Positions 46,027 through 57,193 of a stretch of DNA of 64,000 nt are shown piece after piece. A program made the translations under genes and the position numbers. Origin of the DNA: Sceloporus undulatus (Eukaryota; Chordata; Lepidosauria; Squamata; Phrynosomatidae). Where the stretch lies: the NCBI RefSeq assembly GCF_019175285.1, contig NC_056525.1:128739873-128803872 (forward strand). Direction: 5' to 3'. The notes beneath the pieces were generated by a model. It saw only the letters and a list, made by a program, of their open reading frames with translations, was not told where the DNA came from and made no database searches. Each line of letters opens with the position of its first letter. Position 1 is the first letter of the stretch.

Positions 46027-46305
46027 TTTGGATTTCCTGCATGACAGGGGGTTGGACTGGATGGCCCTAGTGGTCTCTTCCAACTCTATGATTCTATGAA
46101 ATGCTGATACTGCAGCCACAACATCATAAGTTTGATCCTAGAGGAGAGCTCCAAGGTCCACTCAAGCTTCCATCTTTTCGTAGGGTGTTAAAATGAATAC
46201 ATAGCTTGTTAGAGGCAATTGGCTTACACATTATAAACCACTTAGGGAGTGTTCATTCACTGATAAGCAGTATAGAAACGTACTTGCTATTGCTATTGCT
46301 ACAGA

Positions 46306-47059
46306 AATTATTTCACTATCTGAAACAAGGTTCTATATATGGACTTTGGGAAAATAAACAGTGGGTAACACTTTATAAAGGCAACACCAAGAATCCCACA
46401 ATTAAGAGGAAAAGATGTGCCAAGAATGAAAAATGTAGGTAAATGCATTCCATTTAAGGTGTTTTTCAGGGTAGAGGAACTAGGTAAGGTTGCTGTTTTA
46501 TCACCGCTGCTTTTTGCCATACTTTAAGGATATGGTAACTCTCAAAAAGTGTTCTTCTTGTTGTAATCATCATCATCATCATCAACAGCAACTAGAAATA
46601 ACATCCTAGAAATAAATGACCAAATAAATTATCTGTGGCTGCTATCTGTTGGCCAGTATATCTGTGCTAGTATAGGCAATGTAACAGCATGGCACGGGTA
46701 AAATGGCTATGTATTGCATTGCAAAGGGGGGGATGGGGGACAGCACAGTAAAGAATAGCTTTCTTTGGTGGTGGAGAGAGCATTCTCTGCTGTCCTGATG
46801 CTGCCAGCCTGTCAGGTACAGGACCACTTCTGTTCAGAAATCTAATCTGCCACAGTGAAACAGAAGAAACTTTGTTTAGAAACCACAGATGTTTACAGTA
46901 GACTCATGGTATTTATTATGTTACATATCATAATAAAAGCACATAGCAATTCAAACTTTGAGCAGGCTTGCACTCCATTCATCCATAAAACAAAACATTC
47001 TTTCATCTTTCTTTTCTCAGGGTCATCCCTCCTTTTAGCCCTAATTGGCCAGAGGCTAC
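46306..47059. other. no gene recognised
   Basis: Contains a (CAT)n run near 46567-46583 and a G-run at about 46726-46739. The rest is anonymous. Confidence 0.4.
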
Positions 47060-49990
47060 CTTAGAGATGGGCTATATCCAAACATCATGGAATGGGTCTT
47101 GTCCTGTGACAACCGTCTCACTATGATAGAATGGATTTTGCTGGCTGGAAATGGAGTGATGGTAAAAGAGATTATCTGACTGGTTCGACAGAGACAAGAC
47201 CTGATGACCAAGCCCACCACCAGAACTCTGGGAAAGGTTCATGCCAAGAGATCTTTGGGTCTGGAGAAACCAAGAGGGAGCAACTATGTCGGAGGGAGCT
47301 CTGGTTACAGAGGACATCTGGTGGCAACCTGCCTCAATAAAGAGATGGGACCATGTGCACCTGAGGGAAAAAAAAGGGGCTTTTTTTCAAAAGGGGGGGG
47401 GGGGGGGACCAGTGCCAGGAAGACCCCCATGGGATAAACCTTAGGAACCTCCCAGTATACCAAAATGGCTGCAGGACCCCAGGTTACTCTGGTTCAGATG
47501 ACAGGGGAGAGCTGTCAGAAAAAGCCTGTTTTGGAATGTGGCAAAAAACAGGCTGAGGGATGCCACAGCCGCCAATTAATGGTGAGTGGGAGAGTGCCCC
47601 TGCACACTCTCCAAGTCAAACTGGAAAACTTTGCAGTGAGAGAAAGCATGGAGCAACTGTTGAGTCTGGCTGCACCCACTGCTTAATGAACCCTGCCTTT
47701 ACAACTGGTCTGGGAGTGGGAATCAAGAAGCTAGAGCCTCCCATTGGTTTTAAACAAATGGGTCCCCAATAACTGAGCAGACCCAAACAGTTCTAATGGG
47801 AATACAAAACCACTGGGAGTGAATAAGATGTCTACTGGCACCACTTTCTGGCACCACTTTCAACTGTTGTGAGAGAAGACCCATTTCCAGTGGACAGCTG
47901 TAGCGCAGATGTCCTTTGAGGTCCTGAAGGCGCAGTTTACATCGGCTCCGATCCTGCAGCACCCTGACCCATGCATGCCATTTGTTGTGAAATCAGATGC
48001 CTCTGACGTTGCCATAGGGGCTTTGTTGCTTCAGCCAATGGGGCCCGAGGCACACCTGTTGCCCTGTGCCTTTTACTCCCAACAGCTCACTCCTCCAGAG
48101 CAGCATTACACCATCTGGGAGAAGGAGCTGCTGGCAACCAAGACGACCTTCAAGACCTGGCGGCATTTTCTTGAGGGGCCAGCTCACCCAGTCTGGGTGC
48201 ACACAGATCACCAGAACATGGAGCACCTGCAGGCGATGAGGAAGCTCTCCCAGAGGCAGCAGCGGCGGTCTTTATTCTTTGCCCGCTTTAACTTCCAGCT
48301 CCAGTATGTGCCCCGAGCCCAGAATCAACAGGCCGATGCCCTCCCCGGAAAGCCAGAATACATCACGGACCCAGAAGGGGAGTGCTGGTCTACCATCTTG
48401 TGCCCGGAGAACTTTGCCGCTGCTCCCTCTTTGCTGGATCGGATCTGCAACCTCCATAGCCAGAACCCACTGGTGGCCCAGCATGCAGCGGAGGGGGATA
48501 CCTCCTTTTGCATTCCATGACGGCCTCCTCTACCACTGGGGCCATCTCTATGTGCCGGCTGGACATTGTCGAGAGGAGGTTTTGCAGATATGTCACAACA
48601 GTAAGTCGGCAGGATACTTTGGGTTTTGCAAGACCCTGCACCTCCTCAACCGGGAGTTTTGGTGGCCTCAAGTTTGGGCAGAGGTGGCTCAGTAGGTGGA
48701 CACTTGCCCGGTGTGTCATTGGGTTAAGAACCATCTGGGTCAGCCTGCAGGTTTGCTGCTGCCCTTGCCTACGCCTTCCGGGCCCTGGAAGGTCATCTTC
48801 ATGGGCTTTGTGAGGGATCTGCCTCCCTCTGCTAGCTACACCACCATTTGGGTGGTGGAGGACCTTTTTTCCACACAGCAAAAGACATGGCCCAGATTTT
48901 CATCCAGCACATCTTCCAGCTCCATGGCCTTCCCAAGGGTGTGGTCTCATATCGCGGTGGCGCCTATTTACTGCCCGCTTCTGGACCAGCTTGCTGCAAT
49001 TTATGGGCATTGCGCCTCATCTGTCCTCGGCTCACCACCCACAGTCCAACGGGTGGACAGAATGCACCAATAATACTCTGGAGTAGTATCTGCACTGCTA
49101 CTCCAGTTACTGCCGGGAGAACTGGGTCGACCTGCTTCCGTTGTCCGAGTTTGCCTACATCAACTTGGTGCATGCCTCGACCCAGCAGACTCCACAGGGA
49201 GTTTCCATCCTCGAGGGTTCCCTGCTGTGGCTTCGGCCTTGGCAGTCCCTGCAGCGGAACAGTAGTCCCAGGAACTCCAGGCTGCACAGTTGCTGTTGAA
49301 AGAACATCTCTAGGTGGTCAAGGTGGTGCACAAGCGAGGAGCCGATCAGCGACACCAGGAAGATCCTCCTTTGCTGGTGGGGAATCTGGTCTGGTTGTCC
49401 ATGTGACATCTTCTTCTGCAGCGGCCATGTTGCAAATTGGATGCCAGGTTTAGGGGGCCCTTATAAAATTGTGGCCCAGGTCAATCTAGTGGCTTTCCGG
49501 CTCCAACTTCCCTGGTCATGGCGGATCCATCTGGTCTTCCACCGCTCCTTGTTGCTCCCAGTCTCGGTGGTTTGGCCTGATGCGGGCCCAACCCCTCCGG
49601 CTTATCCGGTCGTGGTGGATGGGGAGGAGGAGTTTGAAGTGGCCCAGATTTTGGACTCCCGTCCACATTGGGGTCACCTCCAGTACCTTGTTGATTGGGT
49701 CGGCTGGAGGAGCGCTCCTGGGAGGATGCCTCAGATGTTCATGCTCCCCGTCTGGTCTGGACCTTCCACCATTGATTTCCCAACCGGCCTCGTCCTCCTC
49801 AGGGTCCGGGGGAGATTGATGGGAGGGGGAGTGATGTCATGCCCAGCCTGGAGGATGAGCCGGAGGACTCAGAAGATTAGTCAGAACTTCTGGGGCCTGA
49901 GCCTGCAATTGGGGAGCCTGAGAAAAGGTTTGTGTATGTCCCATAGTGTCAATGGGTCTACTCTGGCTGGGACAAATCACTGAATGCTTG
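47060..49990 (+). mobile_element. Ty3/Gypsy chromovirus fossil (family 2)
   Basis: In + orientation: remnants of a gag zinc-knuckle region (about 47240-47340), a protease-like segment (about 47665-47760), RNase H (47909-48360, with YTIWEKELLATK and THTDHQN-type VHTDHQNMEHL), integrase (about 48510-49300) and a chromodomain (EEEFEVAQILDSRP...YLVDWVGW, about 49620-49710). A purine tract precedes a TGATGTCATG start of a 3' LTR at about 49832, which is not seen to a full end. Most of RT and the 5' LTR are missing. The element is broken in many places. It is a different lineage from the family at 27553. Confidence 0.85.
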
Positions 49991-50194
49991 TAAAAGAGGA
50001 AAAATTTACTTCAATGCTACCTGTTTCTTTCTCTCAGTGTCTCAACGGTACTAAAATACCCCTTTGCATGCTGATTTTACAGACTAACACAGCTAGATCT
50101 TGAATTACTTGAGTTATATTGAACATAGGACATATGCATACCACACCATTATAGCAGTTTGATACCAATTTGCTCAACCAAAGGAACCCTGGGA
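49991..50194. other. short anonymous stretch
   Basis: A segment around 50082-50118 (ACAGACTAACACAGCTAGAT) belongs to a widespread reptile repeat motif also seen near 51745-51850. Nothing else is recognised. Confidence 0.4.
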
Positions 50195-50592
50195 TTTCAT
50201 ATAATAGTAGAGTTGTAAAAGATTCAGTCCACTCCTGGCCATGCAGGAACTCTCAATCAAAGCACCCCCAACAGATGGCTGCCCAGCCTCTGTTTAAAGA
50301 CCTCCAAAGAAAGAGACTCCACCACACTCCAAGGGAGCGTGTTCCACTGTCGAACAGACCTTACTGTCAGGACATTCTTCCTAATGTTTAGGTAGAATCT
50401 CTTTTCCTGTAGCTTGCATTCATTACTCTGGATCCTTGTCTCTGGAGCAGCAGAAAACAAGTTTGCTGCAACCTCAATATTACACCACTTAAAATATTTA
50501 AACAAGGCAATCATGCCACTGCTTAACCTTCTCTTCTTCAGGCTAAACATATCCAGCTCCCTAAGTCACTCGTTATAGCGCATGGTTTCCAG
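50195..50592 (-). mobile_element. CR1 LINE 3' end
   Basis: On the - strand 50257-50550 encodes the C-terminal CR1 part (LQEKRFYLNIRKNVLTVRSV, then RQWNTLPWSVVESLSLEVF). It is 5'-truncated, ends near 50592, and differs from the young copy by several substitutions. Confidence 0.85.
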
Positions 50593-50636
50593 ATTTGTAG
50601 TACTCTCTGTCTCTGTCTCTCTGACTCTCACTGTCT

Positions 50637-50662
50637 CACACACACACACACACACACACACA
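50637..50662. repeat. (CA)n microsatellite
   Basis: A short CA run preceded by a CT-rich stretch (50602-50636). Confidence 0.9.
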
Positions 50663-50821
50663 GCAAAATGCCTGCAGTCACTCATTTTGATGGAGAAAGG
50701 TGGGGGTGGAGGCTGGAGGGCTACAGCAAGTTGCTGCAAGGGAAAGCAACCCACTTTTGCCCCACTTGTCTTTCCACCCTCCCCCCAACTTTTCTTGAGT
50801 GGGGAAGAAAAAGGATCTCTT

Positions 50822-51054
50822 GGCCTGTTACAGACTGCCAAAATAAAGCTGCTTTGGGTCTCTTTGGAGGTATGCTATTTAAATGATGCATGCACCCTAA
50901 GAATGCGGAAGCTGAACCAAAGCTGCACTCCAGTGCTTAGGAATGGAGTGTGGCTTTGGCACGACCTCCGGACTCTTAGGACCCATGCATCATTTAAATA
51001 GCATACCTCCAAAGAGACCTGAAGCAGCTTTATTTTGGCAGTCTGTAACAGGCC
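50822..51054. mobile_element. foldback MITE family B
   Basis: Ends GGCCTGTTACAGACTGCC and GGCAGTCTGTAACAGGCC are perfectly inverted and the arms continue through GCTATTTAAATGATGCATG, so nearly the whole 233 bp folds on itself. A CTT lies on both sides (50819-50821 and 51055-51057), a possible 3-bp target duplication. A second copy is at 56436-56624. No coding content. Confidence 0.85.
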
Positions 51055-52385
51055 CTTGTTTCAGCCTCTTTTGGTGGGAGGGGAGAAGAGGAAAAGCTTG
51101 ACTTCAATTGCAGGGACAGAAAACAGGACCTCTGCTGCTCAGAGGGACTCCCAAGCTTTGGGAGGTCAGTGGGCGGAGAAAGAGGAGGGCTGGAGCCTTC
51201 ACACACACCTGACCCCTTCCTTCTCTTCTGCTGAGTGTGAGCTCATTTAAAAGGACCTGGGAGAATAAATGCAACACAGACCCTTTCTGCCAAAGGCAGA
51301 ATTTGGGTAGCAGTGGTGTCATCCTCCATTTGGACGTCACCTAGTGCAGCCCACACCACAGCACCCCCTCAGTGACACCTCTGGCCATAACAAAGAACAT
51401 CAAAAGATCTTTATAGTAAGTAATATATTCGAATACTTTAAAATGGTAATGCAAACTGGATTATAAAAAGAAGAAAAATGGGAAAATGTGAAAGAACTGA
51501 ACATCAGACATATTGAACAGAATATATAAATAAGCATTACAAGAAAAAATAGACAAATAATTATAAACAACAAAATCAGAAAGGCAACAATAGAGAGGTT
51601 TAGTATCTGTTTATTGATTATATAAATAAAAACAACAAAAATCTGGTATCTTTGATAACTCATTGAACTCTATGGATAGAAAAACTATTAAAAAGAGACA
51701 TTAGAATTCGAGAAAGCCTGAACCTGAGAAGCCAAGGCAGTAGTATACAGAGTGTGTTAGTCTGTATCAGCATCCAAAAGGATTTTGTTGCACTTTGAGA
51801 CTAAATAATATAAGTTGGTGGTATAAGCTTTCGCAGACTGAGCCTACGTGTATCTGACAAAGCATCTGATCGTACACACAGGCCAAAGGCCCATGATCCC
51901 CCTGGCCTCACATTGTCCTGTCTGGACAATGCAGGCCACTAGCCCCGGGTGGTAGATTATATATATTTCAGAGGAAGGAACTGACAAAACCACCTGTGAG
52001 TATTCCTTGCCTAAGAAAAACCAATGAAATTCATGGGGGTTGCGACAGACGACTTGAAGACACATACACACACACAAAGAAGAAATGTCTTTTCAACATT
52101 AGAAGGGAAGGAAAATTGTTTAAATATGAAGTAACTTGGCCACCTGCCACAAAAAACTTCTTGTACTTCCTGGTTTGCTTTTTTCTGAAATTTAAAGTTC
52201 ATACAACTAAAATTACCTTTTTTCTTATTATTGATCACTCTGTAATAAGCCATAAATAGTTTGCACAAGGAGGCAGATCATTCATACAAAGAAACTGATA
52301 ATTCAGAGAAACTGACAATGTCAATGTCATCTGCTGAAATATCTGAGTGTTCTTTTGTCAGTGGAGGAGCAGAAGTCTCCAACTA
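51055..52385. other. GORAB 3' flank; no gene recognised
   Basis: 51410-51660 is AT-rich. On the - strand a possible poly(A) signal AATAAA lies at 51610-51615. A piece of a common repeat (TGTTAGTCTGTATCAGCATC; TAAGCTTTCGCAGACTGAGC) lies at 51745-51850. A CA-type run is at 52061-52076. Confidence 0.4.
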
Positions 52386-52527
52386 AATCAGTACTTCCCA
52401 AATGTTGGTCTCCCAGATGTTTTGGACTTCAGCTCCCAATATTCCTGACTGTTGGCCAAGCTGGCTGGACCTTCTGGGAATTGAACACCACAATACCTGG
52501 AGGACCAAAGTTTGGGAATCATATGAA
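52386..52527. mobile_element. hAT-like MITE in the likely GORAB 3' UTR
   Basis: Inverted ends CTTCCCAAATGTTGGTCTCC and GGAGGACCAAAGTTTGGGAA with an interior CAGATGTTTTGGACTTCAGC. The GGTC(T/C)CC-type ends are those of a widespread reptile hAT MITE. It starts 41 bp beyond the GORAB stop on the transcribed strand. Confidence 0.65.
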
Positions 52528-52567
52528 TAAGCAGAGAACAGCACCAACCCAAGGAAGTCTAGCAGGT

Positions 52568-53015
52568 TCAATGTTTACATACTACATGAGCTATCGTTTC
52601 TTTTGTAACAGATATTACTGTTTGATCTTGGTCAGTTGTATGCAGATTTGTGGGCTGTTCCTTTAATGTTTCTGCAGCCATGTGATTTTTGTTGTCATGT
52701 CCTTTAATGGAAGCCTGAAAAGCTGTATTCTCTACACCAACAGGAGTGAATTTCTGTGACTTCCCCAACTGCTTTCTACCTTCTACCTTCTGTTGTTGCA
52801 CCATCTGTTCCACCTCTATCTCGAGTTGTAGATTCTCTTCATCTGCTTCTACTTCCAGCTGCTGCATTAACTCCTCCAATTTCTGGGTCTTACAGAGCTC
52901 ATTTTGCTGTATGATGGTGCTCAGGTGCTCTGTGAGCTGTTCTTTGAGTTCTGATTTCTTCTGGAGATCCAGCTTTGCAGACACATACTCGGATTCTGCC
53001 TTATCATATCGCTTC
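52568..53015 (-). CDS. GORAB: GORAB last coding exon
   Basis: GORAB (RAB6-interacting golgin) is a coiled-coil protein of the trans-Golgi that binds RAB6 and SCYL1 and helps COPI-dependent retrieval. The exon follows the acceptor ATTTTTTCAG and reads [40 protein letters not shown] and [20 protein letters not shown], which closely follows the conserved vertebrate C-terminal coiled coil. The last ~65 residues are less conserved, polar, and end VVCKH. The exon is 448 bp, starts with one base that completes CG|G (Arg) from the upstream exon, and has no break. Upstream exons other than 63502-63642 lie outside the window. Confidence 0.93.
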
Positions 53016-53705
53016 CTGAAAAAATAATCAGTCATTTAATTTTTTTTTTTTAAAGAAAAGTCACACAGAATGCTTGTTTACTCTGCCAGCAGGAACACTT
53101 ATTGCAGCATGCATACAAAGTACAAAAAAGATTTTTTTAAAATTGATTAAAGAAAACAGAGTACACCACACAATGCTCATGCAACGGAATAATGTCAAGC
53201 TCACTCCATTAGATCTTTACTGCTGGTGTATTTGAGGAAGCAAGCTCCAAATCTAAAGCACAAGTGGGATCTGCAACGAATTTATCAGTATACCCTCACC
53301 AAAACATTTCTCAGGACTTTTGATTGCACTGAATACGCTCTTTGGGCACAGGAAAGGGGACCTTCCATAGCACATTTCTTTTTGTACCACCAGAGGGCTC
53401 ACATTTCTTATTAGCTGACAATCCTAAATCAGTGTATTTTAGTGTTAAATGAGAGAGGGACCTTTTCGATAGTGAGAAAGGGGAACTAGTTCTTTTTACA
53501 CCCCCTTGGCCCTAAGCAGGTTGGCACAGTGGGGCCAAAAGTAGGGCTAGATAAGGCTGGGCATCCACACACGCCCAGCCCTACCTTCGCCGCCCATGTG
53601 CCTTGTTGGCATGTGCCTGTCCACACGGGGTGTGCCGTGATGATGCACAGGCACTGGAGTGCCCAAGCAGTGCTCCACGGAAAAGGTGTCATCATGGCGT
53701 GTGAG
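53016..53705 (-). other. start of the last GORAB intron with a GC-rich block
   Basis: 53016-53460 is anonymous with A/T runs. 53520-53700 is GC-rich with inverted CCCAGCC/GGCTGGG arms and resembles the block at 22390-22680; it is probably an old DNA element. Confidence 0.45.
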
Positions 53706-54858
53706 TAGGGTTGCCATAAGTCAGGACCTCCAAACCGGGACAAATGTAGGACAAATGTAGGGCCACATTTTCAAATGTTTTTTTAAAAAATGGAGGACAC
53801 ATGAAAAATTTGATAATTTTTTTAAAATGTTAATATAAATGCATATTTCTTCGGCTGCTCAAAATGGAGGACATTTTGGCATTATTCCTAGACAGATGGC
53901 AGAAATGTACTTCTCTTTCTGGCCAAATACCCCCCCCCCCGCCCAATTCTACAACTACAAGTCCCACTCCCAAGCAGGCATAGGATTTGAAAGACCACAG
54001 GCACCCCCTTTTGCCACTGCAAACTACACGTCCCACTCCCAAGCCTTCTTAGCAATTCCCACCTTCCTCCTTTTCCTTGCCTCCTCCAACTTCCCCCCAA
54101 AACCCCTCACCCCCTCTTTTCCCCCAGGTATGTCTCAACTTAGGGGGGATTTATGGGTCAGATCCCTTGCAAAGTCTTTTTTCTTTTGTAATGGGGGCAA
54201 AGCCTTGAGAAACCCTGGACCCCTGAGAAGAAGAGGAGGGGGGCTTAGAGAGAGGGGGATAAATAAGGAGGCTAGAGGCAGGGTTGCCATAAGTCAGAAA
54301 GGAGTTGGGCACACAACAACGACAATAACAACAGCAACAGCAGAGGAGGAAGGGGGAGGAGGAGAAAAAAGGGGAAGGAGAAAGAAGAAAAGGAGGAGAA
54401 ATAAGAAGAATAGGAACAAAGAGAAAAAGAAGATGAGGAGAGGGAAGAAAGGAAGAAAAGGGAGAGGGGGAAGAAGAGGGGAAGAAGAGGAGAAGAAAAA
54501 AACGGAATAACAAGAAGAGAAGGAGTGGAAAGAGAAAGAGGGGAAGAACTAAAAGCAGCTTGCCTGAGTGCAAAGGCCCTCCCTGCTTGGAGTTGGAGCA
54601 TGCCCAAATAAGGAAGCAGAGGGCTGGCTCCTTGAGAGGGCTGGCCAGTAGGGGCAGGGCAGCAGACCCCGCCCCCTGCTAGCTCCAGCCGCTGCTGCTG
54701 CTCCAGACATGCTGCTCAGCACTGTATGAAAGGGAGGAAGCAGCCCTGGGAGCCCTGAGTCGGGCAGCCACCTGGAAATGGGGGGAGGGCAGGGTGGGAC
54801 CGGGCACACCCCCAGGAGGCGGGAAAGCCCCACCCACTGCCGTGAAATGGCAAGCCTA
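53706..54858. mobile_element. hAT element, TAGGGTTGCCA family, composite
   Basis: Ends TAGGGTTGCCATAAGTCAGG and ATGGCAAGCCTA are inverted and flanked by CGTGTGAG (53698-53705) and TGTGTGAG (54859-54866), 7 of 8 matching. A second GGGTTGCCATAAGTCAG at about 54283 inside suggests a nested or duplicated copy. The interior carries the GGACAAATGTAGGA / AAATGGAGGACA cassette and a long purine tract. No transposase. Confidence 0.82.
54290..54545 (+). repeat. polypurine (GAA/GGA) tract
   Basis: Almost pure A/G for about 200 bp (54337-54545). Long open frames on both strands here are compositional (K/E/R or L/F/S runs). Confidence 0.9.
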
Positions 54859-54866
54859 TGTGTGAG

Positions 54867-55254
54867 CACCATGATCACATCCCTTCCAGAAAGCTGTTTT
54901 CAGCAGTTTCTTTTTGTTCCTGAGGGGGAACAGATCGTTGCTGTGGCATCCAGTTGCCACAGCAACGATCTGGGGCAAAAAGGGCCATCATCTTGCCAAC
55001 CCTTCCTGCCCATCTGTCAAGCCCCTTCTTTCCAAAATGGTCTCATACAGGACGCAAAAGAGATTTTAAAAAACATTTTGTAAACTTGGTTTACCATTGC
55101 AAATACGACGAGCAAAAAGCACCCAGCCCTTCCTCCTAACTTGGAAATTACTGAGGGGGTGATGACATTCTTGTATGGCAATCAGCCACTTTTATATTGC
55201 ACTCTTCTTTTTGGAAATAATGATGGTGGTAAACTGACTTATTCATTTGTTTGA
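54867..55254. other. no feature recognised
   Basis: A local inverted pair (CAGATCGTTGCTGTGGCATC versus GCCACAGCAACGATCTGG) lies at about 54931-54973. Otherwise anonymous intron sequence. Confidence 0.4.
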
Positions 55255-55835
55255 CGGTTGAAACAGACTACAACAGCCATCCAGTCCAACACCCTGCCAT
55301 GCAGGAAGACACAATCAAAGCAACCATGATAAGAGGGCCATCCAGCCTCTGCTTAAAAACCTCAAAGAAGGAGACTCCACCACACTCCAAGGGAGTGTGT
55401 TCCACTGTCGAACAGCCCTTACTGTCAGGAAGTTCCTCTTAATGTTGAAGTGGAATCTCTTTTCCTGTAGTTTGCATCCACTGTTCCATGTCCTGTTTTC
55501 TGAAGCAGTAGAAAACAAGCTTGCTCCCTCCTCAATATGACATTCCTTCAAATATTTAAACAGGGCCATCATATCACATCTTAAACTTCTCTTCTCCAGG
55601 CTAAACATAACCAGCTCCCTAAGTCTTTCCTCATAGGGCATGGTTTCTAGACACTTCCCCATTTTGGTCACCCTCCTCTGGACACACTCCAGCTTCTTAA
55701 GATCCCTTTTGAACTGTGGTGCCCAGAACTGGACACAGAATTCAAGGTGAGGTCTGACCAAAGCAGAATAGAGCAGCACTATTACTTCCCTTAATCTAGA
55801 TAGTATACATCTATTCATGCAGCCTAGAATTGCAC
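55255..55835 (-). mobile_element. CR1 LINE 3' end with open C-terminal frame
   Basis: On the - strand 55315-55818 is open for 167 codons: [40 protein letters not shown] and ending in the SPSLRFLSRG region. 5'-truncated. Confidence 0.88.
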
Positions 55836-55844
55836 TGGCTTCTT

Positions 55845-56435
55845 TAAAAAATAAAAAAAAAACTTATTGGATTAAAAAAACCTAAGAAACATAAATTTAC
55901 ATTTATGTAGTGTCACTGAAATCTTTATTTGCCCTTAATTTATCATAAAACATATATATGTGCCAGCCAAATCCATTTTGAAAACCTTCCACCTGAAGTA
56001 GACTCTTATTTTCTAACTAAATCCAATCTACTAACCAATCAAAACAACATGTGTCAAAATATTTTTGCAAATTAGGTAAGGCAAGCCCCCCCCCTCCCTT
56101 GGTATCATCAAATAATATCTTCATTTTGATTCTAGGCTTCCCCCCTTCCATATAAAATTAGATATATCCTTATTTCAAGCTTTAAAAGGTGTCTCATTCT
56201 AAATTATAAGTAAATTCTGAAATAACAAATCATTTTGGGTAAGATATTCATTTTGTTATTATTATATCTTTATTGATATTTTACATATTATAATACCAAG
56301 TGTACACATGATTACCACATTTACCATTGTTGGTACAATATAGTACATTCATTCAACCGTTTCTCTTCTTAACATTTAGTATCTATTAAAGTTCTAGGGT
56401 TACCTTCTCTGTATAATAATGTCTATTGACCTTTA
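55845..56435 (-). mobile_element. L1 LINE 3' end
   Basis: On the - strand, near 56020-56080, PNLQKYFDTCCFDWLVDWI matches the C-terminal region of L1 ORF2 (GLPN..KYY...). The 56245-56435 part is an AT-rich 3' UTR-like stretch. Heavily decayed. Confidence 0.6.
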
Positions 56436-56624
56436 GGCCTATTACAGACTGCCAAAATAAAGCTGCTTCAGGTCTCTTTGGAGGTATGCTATTTAAATGA
56501 TGCATGGGTCCTAAGAGTCCGGAGGTCGCACCAATGCCACACTCCATTCCTAAGCACTGGAGTGCAGCTTTGGTGCAGCTTCCGGATTCTTAGGACCCAT
56601 GCATCATTTAAACAGCATACCTCT
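56436..56624. mobile_element. foldback MITE family B, right end missing
   Basis: Begins GGCCTATTACAGACTGCC and follows the copy at 50822 through TGCTATTTAAATGATGCATG and the inverted arm CCATGCATCATTTAAACAGC. It stops at CATACCTCT. A TTA precedes it. Confidence 0.8.
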
Positions 56625-57193
56625 ATTCAAATCTGCCCACACGGGAGAGAAAGAGAAAGCAAGAGAGAGAATGAAGGCATGCTGAGAGAAAGATCTGTCA
56701 AGGCCTGGTACTGGTAGGTCTTGCTGGGCCAGGAGGGGGGGGCTGGAGTGCCACCGCTTCCCATTGGGAGCCATGGTGGGTGGCAAGGAGGTCCAGCAAG
56801 CCTGGTAGGCCTCTGTGGGGGCGGGTGGGGGGAGGGATGGAGTCACCACCACCATTCAGCAAGGTTTCTGGGCAGCAGCAGCCCCATCGCTCCCCCCACC
56901 CCCACAGAGGCCTACCAGGCCTAGGCCACCATTCAGTGAGGTTTCAGTGGGGCAGCAGCAGCCTAGGCCTTTTCTGCTTTTCTCTGCCTGGGGGGGGGGG
57001 AGGAGGATGGGGCTGCAGCCATCATTTGCCACACTTTAAGCTCAGGTGTGGCTTATCAAAGTTTTTCTAGGAACGTTTGTTCAGAGAGTTTGCCTTCACC
57101 TTCCCTTGAGGCTGAGAGTCTGTGACTAGCCCAGTGGGTTTTCTTAGGTTAGTTCAGAGAGTTTGCCTTCACCTTCCCTTGAGGCTGAGAGAG
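56625..57193. other. GC-rich low-complexity DNA and SINE-like fragments
   Basis: 56720-57010 is G- or C-rich with internal imperfect duplication (GGCCTCTGTGGGGGCGGGTG; CCCACAGAGGCCTACCAGGC) and no gene. 57060-57193 is two partial copies of the MIR-core SINE-like repeat (TTTGCCTTCACCTTCCCTTG twice). Confidence 0.5.

Larger units (their letters stand above)
42429..46098 (+). mobile_element. near-intact CR1 LINE, 5'-truncated
   Basis: One insertion carrying the end of ORF1, a complete open ORF2, a short 3' UTR (TGGATGGCCCTAGTGGTCTC) and the CR1 terminal repeat ATTCTATGA. CR1 elements copy themselves by target-primed reverse transcription and leave 5'-truncated copies with little or no poly(A). 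The lack of stops over 3.1 kb makes this the youngest-looking element in the window. At least eight other CR1 fragments surround it. Confidence 0.95.
42404..46305 (+). repeat. tRNA-derived SINE split by CR1
   Basis: The head AGGAGTCCTGGTAGTGCAGT ends at GGTTAAAG (about 42428). The body resumes at 46099 with AATGCTGATACTGCAGCC and runs to the tail TACTTGCTATTGCTATTGC at 46305. The 3.67 kb between them are one CR1 insertion. Confidence 0.85.

Noticed and set aside
54151-54607. Large frames on both strands in the purine tract
   Set aside because: Low-complexity composition without stops, no domain.
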